A DNA stretch of 64,000 nt from Niastella yeongjuensis (GTDB lineage: Bacteria; Bacteroidota; Bacteroidia; Chitinophagales; Chitinophagaceae). The translations under genes were made by a program, and so were the position numbers. The DNA is taken from assembly GCF_900110245.1 (NCBI RefSeq), contig NZ_FOCZ01000003.1, forward strand, positions 682,001-746,000, written 5' to 3'. Shown here piece after piece: positions 25,588-33,746 of this stretch (its first letter is position 1; every line of letters starts with the position of its first letter). The notes beneath the pieces are model-generated. The model did not search any database. It was given only the letters and a program-made list of their open reading frames with translations, and was not told where the DNA came from.

Positions 25588-27522
25588 TTATTGCAATAAA
25601 ACTTTTGTTACCTGGCTGTATTCCTCATTTTGCACCTGCAGAAAATAGGTGCCGGGTTGTAAGCCTTTGGGCAAGTTAACGGTTAAGTTGGCGGTTGGCC
25701 CGCTAACAGCGATCTTATTGCTGTAAACGGACTGTCCGGTTGTAGTTCGCAACACCAGGTTTGCCGTTCTTCCTTTAAACCCGTTGAGCAATACCGTAAG
25801 ACAAGAATGACCCGGGTTGGGATAAACCGACAACCTGCCACGATGAACAGGGGCAGCCATGCCAAATACATTGGACAAAGTGATGCTGGAATCTAAAAGC
25901 GACAATGGCACCCGCAAACCGCGTGGCCGATAGTAATCAGGGTTAAACCCATTATTGATACAAGCCGGTACGCAGGTGCTGAAGGTGTTGATGTCGTAGG
26001 TTATGAGGATCTCATTGTTTGTATTGATGTACTCCGGATGCAGGGCCGGTGCATAAAAGAATGGCGTATGCCCCAACTCATTATCGGGTATAGTGTACAA
26101 CACTTTTCTATTGGTAAACGGACCCGTAATGCTGTTGCTGGTGGCCACATAAATGCGGGTGCCGGCATCGCAGCTTATGCTGAACTCTGTGCTCAATGCC
26201 ACATATTTATTGCGCACTTTTGCTACGTATACACCATTGGAAGCACCCTGGCTCACTGGTGCGATATGGGAGACCGCGGTATCCCAGGCCGAGCCATTCC
26301 AGAACGACCAGGGCGCCCGGGGATTATTTCGGGGGAAACGCGCCACTACAATATTGCTGGTGATAAAAGCACTTTGTACACCCCAGGTATAAATATAATT
26401 GCCCGGCTCGTCGGTATCGAAGCCAATGCCGAAGGTGATGTCGTTGAAGTTTTGCAACGCATCAAAACCGACTACGGAAAGACCGGGCATGATCATTTTA
26501 CCAAGGAAGTCGTTGCCGCCCCGGGTAAAGCCAAGGCCTTCGTTGCTGTTTTTTATATTGCTGTTATATACATACACGGTATCGCCATTCTGGTAACCAC
26601 CGGTTGGCCACAGCAGATAGTTATCGTCGGTATTGTTCTTGAACAAACTGGGGATGCCCGAACTGGTGCCGATGCGCGTGCTGGTAGCGGTCCAGTTCCA
26701 GTTGCCCAAGGGTTGTACCAACGCGGCATTCCGCACCTGGAACAAACAGGGCGTGGTACCGGCCACCGTATCCAGGTGATCGATGTAACTATCGTTCATG
26801 GCCCATAATACCCGTCCGTCTGAGAGCGGAATGGTAAGCGCGCCATCGCTGGCGATCCAGCCTGTTTTTCTATCGAAGAAAGCGGTTACCAGCGGATCTT
26901 TATAAATACCGGCATTGCCGGGTAGGGTGGTATTGGTGCGCAGCATCAGATTAGGTGCCGGCGTGATGTAGTTGAGTGCGTCCTGGCTACCGGTAAAAAG
27001 CATTCGAAATTGATAGATGCTGTCCTTCGACAACGAAGCGGTTGGTTTTATACACCATTCATATTCCTTCCTGTTGCCGGCATTGATGGTATCGGTGAAT
27101 TGCCAGGTGCTTACCAGCACCTTCCCACCGGTAAACGTACCGGCGCCATCATCCCTGATCTGTAAAGTAGTCGCTTGTTTGTCGGTAACAAATGCACTGG
27201 AGCCCGCCATTACAAAATCATGACCGGTTGTGGTGGTGTTGATGGTTGTCCAGGCACCGGCGCTGCCGCGTTGGTATTGCAGGTTTACCACCCCGGTTTC
27301 GGTATTGGTTAAACTGTTGTACACCTCTATGCGAAGGCGGAGGGGGGAACCGGCTACAAAGGCCTGGGTGGAAGGGAAATCCTGCGGACTGAACCAGGCC
27401 GCTTTATTTTCAGTGCCATTGTCTTTTCGCCAGCGCCAGTGGGCCTGGCTAAAGTTGGCAACAACCTGGCTGCTGAAAATAAACAGCCCCAGGCATACAG
27501 CAAGTAATCGTTTTGATCTCAT
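25588..27522 (-). CDS. Secreted propeller-like protein (DUF4185/DUF5005 type) with T9SS sorting domain
   Basis: I use the ATG at 27522 (644 residues) because it gives a proper signal peptide (MRSKRLLAVCLGLFIFS) and makes an ATGA overlap with the stop of lnt; a start 54 bases upstream gives an unsuitable N-terminus. After the signal comes a beta-rich N-terminal domain (FSQAHWRWRKD, about 22-190). A five-bladed-propeller-like domain of the DUF4185/DUF5005 kind follows (about 215-550, GRVLWAMNDSYID, PSLFKNNTDDNYLLWPTGG, YVALSTEFS). The C-terminal T9SS type A domain (YPNPG ... GLQPGTYFLQVQ) marks it for secretion by the type IX system. Propellers of this kind are found near glycosidases and may bind or cleave glycans; I see no proven catalytic motif. 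Confidence 0.75.
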   Translation of the reverse strand: MRSKRLLAVCLGLFIFSSQVVANFSQAHWRWRKDNGTENKAAWFSPQDFPSTQAFVAGSPLRLRIEVYNSLTNTETGVVNLQYQRGSAGAWTTINTTTTGHDFVMAGSSAFVTDKQATTLQIRDDGAGTFTGGKVLVSTWQFTDTINAGNRKEYEWCIKPTASLSKDSIYQFRMLFTGSQDALNYITPAPNLMLRTNTTLPGNAGIYKDPLVTAFFDRKTGWIASDGALTIPLSDGRVLWAMNDSYIDHLDTVAGTTPCLFQVRNAALVQPLGNWNWTATSTRIGTSSGIPSLFKNNTDDNYLLWPTGGYQNGDTVYVYNSNIKNSNEGLGFTRGGNDFLGKMIMPGLSVVGFDALQNFNDITFGIGFDTDEPGNYIYTWGVQSAFITSNIVVARFPRNNPRAPWSFWNGSAWDTAVSHIAPVSQGASNGVYVAKVRNKYVALSTEFSISCDAGTRIYVATSNSITGPFTNRKVLYTIPDNELGHTPFFYAPALHPEYINTNNEILITYDINTFSTCVPACINNGFNPDYYRPRGLRVPLSLLDSSITLSNVFGMAAPVHRGRLSVYPNPGHSCLTVLLNGFKGRTANLVLRTTTGQSVYSNKIAVSGPTANLTVNLPKGLQPGTYFLQVQNEEYSQVTKVLLQ

Positions 27523-28991
27523 GTTAATTTGGTTTTCTGGTGTATGAAAATGGTGGTGATCAGCAGGAGTAAGCAAATGCAGGCGGGTAATTGGGGGAAA
27601 CGGACGGCGATGGTTTTAATCGTATTGGGACGGATGGTAACCAGCTCCCCATCATCGATGCGGCCTGATGCACTGACGAGACCGCACCGGCCGTTGTTGC
27701 TGTTGATGGCAAGGTCTTTACGGGTTTCTACCGCCCGCAGCCGCGCATTATAAAAATGACTGTTTACGAGATAGGTATTGCGGAACCAGCCATCGTTGCT
27801 CAGGTTCAACAAAAACTGCGCGCCCTGCCGCACAGTAGAGGCAGCGGCTTGGGGCAATACCGATTCATTACAGATGAGGATACCCGCTTTTCCATAAGGG
27901 GTGAACAAGGGCAACTGGTTGTTACCCGGCAATACCGAATAGCCATTAGCCGAAAAGAAAGGGAGTAACAAACCCTGCCAGGGCCGTTCAATAAACACCA
28001 GCGGTGTTGCCTTATCATACCGGCCAGCAAGCCGGCCGCCCGGTAACAGGCAATAGGCAGAGTTACCAACAACGTCGCTGGTAACGGCGGTGTTCATACC
28101 CAGGATATGTGTGATGCGGGCAGTATCGGAATTATGAAGCAGTTCCCTGACCAGGTCATCGTCAGGGGAGTAGGTCCACGGAATGGCCGATTCAGACCAC
28201 AGGATCATGTTGGGGTGTTGCACTATGCACCGGCGTTCCTGTTGCAGCAGTTGCTGCACCAGCGCATTGCCATTGGCTTCATCCCATTGCAGGTTGGGTG
28301 GAATATGTTGTTGTAAAAGCGCGAGCCTGAATGTTGCTTGTTGGGCGGTGTTGTTATTAGAATGGTCGAATAAAACCAGCAGCAACCAGCCCCAACCCAT
28401 AAAAGCGGTAAACAGGGATCCAGGTAACCATAATTGTTTATAGCGGCGTTGGGCGATCGCTTTTGCAATCAGCGCATTCACCAGTACTATTAGAAAGCTG
28501 CAGCCGGTAACACCTATTACAGACACCGGCTGAATAGCATATAGATTTGCTGAAAGGGCATTGCCGGCATGAAAAAGGAACCAGGGCAATCCGCCTGCCG
28601 CCCCTTGTAAAACAAATTCAGCGAGTGCCCAGATGGCGGCGATATATAAAGGATTGGGAATCAAAAAGGCCAGCCATAACACAAGCGCGCAACCGAGGGC
28701 GAAGAACAGGGTGCAGATCAGGAAAGCTGCGATGCCATAACCAACGGATAAACCGGTAAACGCAGGTACGCCGTTGATCATCCAGGCAAAAGCGCAGCAT
28801 GAAACGGTTCCACCCAAAATAAATCCGGAGAAAAATGACTGCCGCGATGGCTTAGGGCTTATAACTTGCCACTGAAGGCTGAATACCGGTACCAATGCTA
28901 TCCATCCCAAAATAAATACGGCATGTTGCACGGCAATAAACAGGCATAAGCCGGAAATAATAGCTCCTCCAATTTGTTTATAACGGTTCAT
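27519..28991 (-). CDS. lnt: Apolipoprotein N-acyltransferase
   Basis: The 490-residue protein has several N-terminal membrane helices (about residues 8-205) and a carbon-nitrogen-hydrolase domain in the periplasmic part. The Lnt triad is present: Glu267 in WSESAIPW, Lys327 in RYDKATP and Cys374 in ILICNES, followed by the conserved LNLSNDGWF loop and a last membrane helix. It adds the third acyl chain to the N-terminal Cys of lipoproteins in the inner membrane. It follows lgt by about 99 bp on the same strand and overlaps the next gene by ATGA. Whether this is the only lnt of the genome or a second copy cannot be told here. Confidence 0.9.
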   Translation of the reverse strand: MNRYKQIGGAIISGLCLFIAVQHAVFILGWIALVPVFSLQWQVISPKPSRQSFFSGFILGGTVSCCAFAWMINGVPAFTGLSVGYGIAAFLICTLFFALGCALVLWLAFLIPNPLYIAAIWALAEFVLQGAAGGLPWFLFHAGNALSANLYAIQPVSVIGVTGCSFLIVLVNALIAKAIAQRRYKQLWLPGSLFTAFMGWGWLLLVLFDHSNNNTAQQATFRLALLQQHIPPNLQWDEANGNALVQQLLQQERRCIVQHPNMILWSESAIPWTYSPDDDLVRELLHNSDTARITHILGMNTAVTSDVVGNSAYCLLPGGRLAGRYDKATPLVFIERPWQGLLLPFFSANGYSVLPGNNQLPLFTPYGKAGILICNESVLPQAAASTVRQGAQFLLNLSNDGWFRNTYLVNSHFYNARLRAVETRKDLAINSNNGRCGLVSASGRIDDGELVTIRPNTIKTIAVRFPQLPACICLLLLITTIFIHQKTKLT

Positions 28992-29090
28992 AAGCAGGCA
29001 ATCAGCAGTTGCAGGAATTAAAAGTAAGTGCTAAATATTGAATTTAAATACTTTTATATCAGGCTGAATTTGAGCCATGGTAAAATAATA

Positions 29091-30125
29091 CTACTGGATG
29101 GAAGCGGTTTTACGGGTAGAAACAACCAACACGATCAAACCGGTCAGGATCCAACCCAGTGCGAGAAACTGGGCCTGGCTTAGCTTCCAAATGCCCAACT
29201 GATAGCGGGGATTAATGCGGATGAATTCAATGCAGAAACGTTCGGCACCGTTAAGGATGGCAAAATAAGCAAAAAGAATTCCTGGTTTTTTTATGGTGCG
29301 GCGCAGGCGCCAGAGGAGTAAAAACAGGCAAAAGCAGATAATAGCCTCATACAAAGGGGTAGGGTAAACGGGTGTTTGCAGTATGGTGCAATTGCTGCCG
29401 GTGCACCCCGGGATATAAATACCCTGGTGTATACTGTTATGTGGATAGCGGCTGGCCCACAGCCATTCGGGTAACCAGGCGGGGCCCGGTTGTACATTCT
29501 TAATACCCCAGTCGCCATCACCGGCTACATGACAACCCATTCTGCCAATAGCATAGGCCAGCATCATACCGGGGCTGCCAATGTCCACAGCTATGGCGGG
29601 GCGGATGCCATACCGTTTATTGATGTATAAATAAGTAAGCGTGCCGGCGATCAATCCGCCATAGTAATTCAATCCATTGAAGGAAAAGAAAGAGGCATCA
29701 CTGGATAAGGCCTCCACTTTGGCAAAAACAACTGCGCCGGCAAAACCAAACAACCCGCAATACAACAGCAGGTAATCCATCAATTGGTAAGGGTGCATGG
29801 GTTCGGTTGCGGGGTTAGCTGGTTGTCGTCTTGCTATGAACCATACAATTAGTCCGGTCACTACACCAGCCCACCCATTACCACGGCTGGAGAAGATAAA
29901 ATCCTGCGGGGTTCCGATATACATATGGCGATGCAGCCACCAGTAAACGAGTTTAGCGCCTGTCACAAACCCCAATAAGGCCCAAACAAGCGGATGCACG
30001 GTTAGGGCCGGCCCAATGAAAGGACGGATAAGGCCAACCGCTTCCTTTCGCCGGTATTCCAGCCAAAAGGCAACGTAAGCAGCTGCAAAAGCCAGCAACA
30101 GAAATAATCCAAAGGGAGCAATCAT
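29091..30125 (-). CDS. lgt: Phosphatidylglycerol-prolipoprotein diacylglyceryl transferase
   Basis: The 344-residue polytopic membrane protein shows the Lgt marks: GRMGCHVAGDGDWG (194-207), the Bacteroidota variant of the Lgt signature GRxGNxxxGE, then YPTPLYE and GAERFCIEFIR. It transfers diacylglyceryl to the lipobox Cys of prolipoproteins, the first step before signal peptidase II and Lnt. It is longer than enterobacterial Lgt (about 290). It stands first in a minus-strand run with lnt and two glycan-related genes, divergent from a SusD lipoprotein gene, in a window that encodes at least seven predicted lipoproteins. Confidence 0.88.
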   Translation of the reverse strand: MIAPFGLFLLLAFAAAYVAFWLEYRRKEAVGLIRPFIGPALTVHPLVWALLGFVTGAKLVYWWLHRHMYIGTPQDFIFSSRGNGWAGVVTGLIVWFIARRQPANPATEPMHPYQLMDYLLLYCGLFGFAGAVVFAKVEALSSDASFFSFNGLNYYGGLIAGTLTYLYINKRYGIRPAIAVDIGSPGMMLAYAIGRMGCHVAGDGDWGIKNVQPGPAWLPEWLWASRYPHNSIHQGIYIPGCTGSNCTILQTPVYPTPLYEAIICFCLFLLLWRLRRTIKKPGILFAYFAILNGAERFCIEFIRINPRYQLGIWKLSQAQFLALGWILTGLIVLVVSTRKTASIQ

Positions 30126-30530
30126 TGTACTATTATAACATAACTTATTTTAACGCAGGCAGAAAAGTATATAAAAAAGCTTCCTAAAACGGTTTTTCTT
30201 TCTACATTTAATCAGGCAATCACGATTTGCCACGAATAAAAAGCCAAAATCAACAAGGCGCAACCGCCTGAATTCTTAACGCTAATTGCTTGTGTATGAT
30301 ATTAAAACCGTTATTACACCACTCCCGGGCACTACTCCCGAATTACTGCCATCACCATGCTGGTACCCGTTGTTCCGGATTGAATGCACCACACCATTTT
30401 TTACCACCATTTACCCAATTAACACCTTTGGTTGACCATTTTCTACCGGGCTGACCAACATTTTTTTAGCCATTTGAGGCTTAAATATCTGTACAATTTT
30501 ACCATAAGTGGATCTAAACTCTGCTAAAAA
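30126..30530. other. 405-bp divergent intergenic region (lgt / SusD)
   Basis: No gene is seen. The region must hold promoters for both directions. It contains three related direct repeats close to the SusD start (see the separate entry) and AT-rich tracts near lgt. I find no exact pair of TTTG and TAnnTTTG boxes. Confidence 0.6.
30393..30447 (+). promoter_or_regulatory. Direct repeats upstream of the large PUL, possible regulator sites
   Basis: ACCATTTTTTACC (30393-30405) recurs as ACCATTTTCTACC (30435-30447) with 12 of 13 matches, 42 bp apart, about four helical turns. A shorter copy, ACCATTTACC (30406-30415), lies between. They end 83 bp before the first gene of a 24-kb plus-strand PUL, a sensible place for an activator. 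Confidence 0.35.
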
Positions 30531-32282
30531 ATGAAAAAACCTGCCATAGCAGTATTGACGATTGCTGCATTGTTGGCCCTGACGACTGCCTGTAAGAAAA
30601 CGAGTTTTCTTGACCAGACCGTAACCTCGAGCCTGGATGAGAACAGCACTTTCAGCGATAGTTCGAACGCCATGCAGTTCCTGAATAATATTTATGTAGA
30701 TATCGGGTTTGCCAGTGACCCACGCCGGTTCACCAATAGCGCCGGTACGTATTGGGGCGGGCTGGAAGCGGCCTGTGATGAAGCCGAGGGGCCCAATGCG
30801 GCCAGTACCAATGGCTTTATTCAATTTGCCACCGGTTCGGTAAACCCCACCGTTGTACCCGATGATGCCTGGAAAAAATGTTATACCGACATCCGCGCGG
30901 TTAACCAGTTCCTGAAACACCTGCCTGTTATTCCATTCAACAAAGCGTTGAAAACACAGGTATCGGCCGAAGCCCGTTTTCTGCGCGCCTGGTATTATAG
31001 CATCCTGATGCAGCATTACGGCGGCGTGCCGTTGATTGGGGATACCATTTATACGTCGGCCAATAACATCGAAGTACAACGCAATACCTATAAGGAATGT
31101 GTAAACTATGTATTGTCGGAATTGGATATGGCAGCAGCAGTGCTGCCCACTACCTGGACGGGTGCACAATACGGCCGGGCCAGCAGAGGGGCCTGTATGG
31201 CAGTAAAAGCCAGGGTGTTATTATTTGCTGCGAGTCCCTTATTTAATAAAGGCGGAATGGCCGCCGGGGATGCTAACCTCGCGGGTATTGTTGCTTATCC
31301 GGATGCTGATCCCAATCGCTGGCAGCTGGCAGCAGATGCCGCCAGAGCAGTAATTGCGCTCAATGCATACCAGCTGTTTGTAGATTCTACCTCAAAACCC
31401 GGTGAATTGGGGTATGGCTTTCAGGAGCTGTTTACCAAACGTTACAATACCGAATACATCCTGCCCCGGATGATGGGGGACAATAAATACCTGGAGTCCT
31501 TATGGGATGTGCCTTCGCGTGGCGGATCCGGTGGTTCTTTCCCTTACCAGGAAATGGTAGATGCCTTCCCCATGAGCAATGGGCTGGAGATTACCGATCC
31601 GGCATCGGGGTATGATCCGCAAAATCCGTATCAGAACCGGGATCCCCGTTTTGGTTATTCTATCATGCACGATTCCACGATGCGGGTAACTTTTGGTACC
31701 AACCAGCCTTCGCCGCTTCAGTTATATATCAATACGGCAGGAACGTCAGCCGTGGCATCCAGCGGCGATGCGGTGTACAAAGGCACGCCAACAGGGCTCT
31801 ACATTTATAAGATGGTAGACCCCAATGTGATCAACAACAGCGTGGGTAACACGGCAAGGGTATTACCGGTTATCCGGTATGCAGAGGTGGTGTTGAATTT
31901 CGCGGAAGCTACCAATGAAGCCGTGGGGCCTACTGCGGAAGTGTACCAGTCAATAGAAGCCATCAGACAGCGGGCAGGTTTGCGGCCCTGGCAATTGCCT
32001 GCGGGCCTCAGCCAGGAGCAGATGCGCACGGTGATCCGGAAGGAAAGAAGACTGGAACTGGCCTTTGAAGGGTTTCGTTTTTGGGATGTACGCCGCTGGC
32101 TGATCGCCGACCAAACGGAAAATCAAACTATGCATGGCATGGAAGTAAGCCGCGGACAGGGTGTTGTGTACAAGCCTTTCGTTGTTCGAAAACACAATTT
32201 CACCAACGCGATGTACCTGTGGCCGATTCCGCTGCCGGAAATTGCCAAATCGCCCGAACTGTTACAGAATCCATTATACTAA
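30531..32282 (+). CDS. SusD/RagB-type glycan-binding lipoprotein
   Basis: This 583-residue lipoprotein (lipobox LTTAC, Cys21) has the SusD-like N-terminal region, TPR-like helices (AEARFLRAWYYSILMQHYGGVPL) and the late RKERRLELAFEGFRFWDVRRW motif. It is the first gene of the plus-strand PUL but, unusually, no SusC gene precedes it. Its partner may be one of the two SusC proteins encoded 3-6 kb downstream. Between it and the first SusC lie two smaller lipoprotein genes. It should be a surface glycan-binding subunit. Confidence 0.93.
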   Translation: MKKPAIAVLTIAALLALTTACKKTSFLDQTVTSSLDENSTFSDSSNAMQFLNNIYVDIGFASDPRRFTNSAGTYWGGLEAACDEAEGPNAASTNGFIQFATGSVNPTVVPDDAWKKCYTDIRAVNQFLKHLPVIPFNKALKTQVSAEARFLRAWYYSILMQHYGGVPLIGDTIYTSANNIEVQRNTYKECVNYVLSELDMAAAVLPTTWTGAQYGRASRGACMAVKARVLLFAASPLFNKGGMAAGDANLAGIVAYPDADPNRWQLAADAARAVIALNAYQLFVDSTSKPGELGYGFQELFTKRYNTEYILPRMMGDNKYLESLWDVPSRGGSGGSFPYQEMVDAFPMSNGLEITDPASGYDPQNPYQNRDPRFGYSIMHDSTMRVTFGTNQPSPLQLYINTAGTSAVASSGDAVYKGTPTGLYIYKMVDPNVINNSVGNTARVLPVIRYAEVVLNFAEATNEAVGPTAEVYQSIEAIRQRAGLRPWQLPAGLSQEQMRTVIRKERRLELAFEGFRFWDVRRWLIADQTENQTMHGMEVSRGQGVVYKPFVVRKHNFTNAMYLWPIPLPEIAKSPELLQNPLY

Positions 32283-32295
32283 CTGCGATAGCTAT

Positions 32296-32715
32296 ATGAA
32301 GAAAATCTTATTACCCATATTATGCTCCCTGGCCTTATTTGCCTGTAAGCCGGAGCTGATGATTGCGCCATCAGAACCTGTTAAGAACTTGTCGGGCAAC
32401 TGGCAGATCATCAAGGCCACGCGCAATGGAACGGACCTTACCACCCGGTTCGACTTCTCACAATTCAGGATCCATTTTACCGACAGCAGCTATACCATCG
32501 ACAGCCTGGTGCCTTTTATCGTGAGCCGCAATGGGAAATGGGCGTTCGACGATCCCACGTATCCCTTTAAGCTCAGCTTTCAGGCTACCGACAGCAGCGC
32601 AAAAACTTCGCCGCTTCAGTATCCGGTTACCGAGGGGCAGCGGAACCTGATCATTACGTTCAGTCCCGGCTGCAGTTTGAACACCTATCAATACACCCTT
32701 CAAAAAGCGAACTAA
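32296..32715 (+). CDS. Small lipoprotein, lipocalin-like (DUF5004 type)
   Basis: The ATG at 32296 gives a 139-residue protein with a lipoprotein leader (MKKILLPILCSLALFAC, Cys17); the frame runs further upstream inside the SusD gene, but that extension is an overprint. The mature part (LSGNWQIIKATRNGTDLT ... FRIHFTDSSYTIDS ... NGKWAFDD) alternates short strands in the manner of a small lipocalin-like barrel and resembles DUF5004 proteins, which occur in PULs together with DUF4961. It lies 13 bp after the SusD stop codon. It is probably a surface accessory glycan-binding lipoprotein; the family call is from memory. Confidence 0.7.
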   Translation: MKKILLPILCSLALFACKPELMIAPSEPVKNLSGNWQIIKATRNGTDLTTRFDFSQFRIHFTDSSYTIDSLVPFIVSRNGKWAFDDPTYPFKLSFQATDSSAKTSPLQYPVTEGQRNLIITFSPGCSLNTYQYTLQKAN

Positions 32716-33719
32716 TGCATAACCAGCCTGTACAACATAACCCATCGGGTAAACGCAAACTATCAGCCGGTGTGATCTGGAAAATCATTGGCGGTCTGCT
32801 GTTGCTGATCATTGCGGCCTGTGGCATCACCATCGATAATGTGGCCATCCCTGCCAGTGTCAATGGGGGCAGTGTACTGCCCATTACCCTTAATGTAACC
32901 ATTAAAATCGACCAGGGACAAACCTCCAACTTTATGGTAGCGGTGCTGGTGCCAAAAGTGTGGAAGACGGCACAAAACGCTGCCATTACTTTTACCAGCG
33001 ACATCACCTCCGGCGACCAGGCCATGACGGTGATCCCGGCCGGCACCCCGGCACCACAGGGTGGTGGTATGGATTGGCCCACACTGCTGGCCACTAAAGT
33101 AGGGAACGGTGGCAACCTGCTGCCCGATTATGAATGGGTGGCGTTCTATTCCAACGCCAGTTATCCGGTATCTGACAATTCAACCGTACACGCCACCGTG
33201 AGTATAAAGATCAAAACAAGTCCCGATAACCTGCTGTTCAAACTGGGCTATTGTGTGGCCAACAGTACAGATGGGTTAAGCAGTTCTGACCGCTATGCTA
33301 CGGCCTACTCCGGTTGTTTTCAGGTAAATGGTACCGGTGATCTGATCGATTTTTGTAATCCCCAGATCTCCACGGTTGACCCACGCACTTCGCTCGACAA
33401 TGACATCATCACGCTCTCTTTCGACGGCGGTGTGCAATCAACGAAGCTGGATAATGCCTCGCAGGTTTACCTATGTATTTCGGGTATTACAGAATCGGGC
33501 GACAGCCTGTCTGTTTGTACGCAAACCGATGCCACCAAAATGACGACGCTGGGTTTGAATAAATGGCAGAAAGACATCTGGCCCCGAAAACTGTTTAATC
33601 TTTCCGCCAGCCAGCACCTCACCGGCCTCCGGTATTGGTTTACCGATGCCAGCGGAAACAACAAGGTGGGGTATGCCGGTGGAACCGCGCCATTCCTGTA
33701 TACGTTCAAATGTCAATAA
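32715..33719 (+). CDS. Lipoprotein of DUF4961 type
   Basis: This 334-residue protein has a long basic N-terminus, a hydrophobic stretch and a lipobox LIIAAC with Cys at residue 36. The rest is beta-rich (TIDNVAIPASVNGGSVLPITLNV, Ig-like) with several Cys in the second half (GYCVANSTDG, YSGCFQV, DFCNPQ, SVCTQTD) and ends with LRYWFTDASGNNKVG. It resembles DUF4961 proteins of Bacteroidota PULs. Its ATG overlaps the preceding stop by one base (TAATG), so it is translationally coupled to the DUF5004-like gene, and the SusC gene starts 27 bp later. Probably a surface-exposed accessory binding protein. Confidence 0.7.
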   Translation: MHNQPVQHNPSGKRKLSAGVIWKIIGGLLLLIIAACGITIDNVAIPASVNGGSVLPITLNVTIKIDQGQTSNFMVAVLVPKVWKTAQNAAITFTSDITSGDQAMTVIPAGTPAPQGGGMDWPTLLATKVGNGGNLLPDYEWVAFYSNASYPVSDNSTVHATVSIKIKTSPDNLLFKLGYCVANSTDGLSSSDRYATAYSGCFQVNGTGDLIDFCNPQISTVDPRTSLDNDIITLSFDGGVQSTKLDNASQVYLCISGITESGDSLSVCTQTDATKMTTLGLNKWQKDIWPRKLFNLSASQHLTGLRYWFTDASGNNKVGYAGGTAPFLYTFKCQ

Positions 33720-33746
33720 TAACTCTGCACATTTTAACTGCTTAAT

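Noticed and set aside
26038-26808. 256-codon plus-strand frame opposite the T9SS propeller gene
   Set aside because: Antisense shadow of a clearly coding gene; no domain or leader.
30411-31169. 252-codon minus-strand frame opposite SusD
   Set aside because: Antisense shadow of SusD; composition is that of reversed coding sequence.
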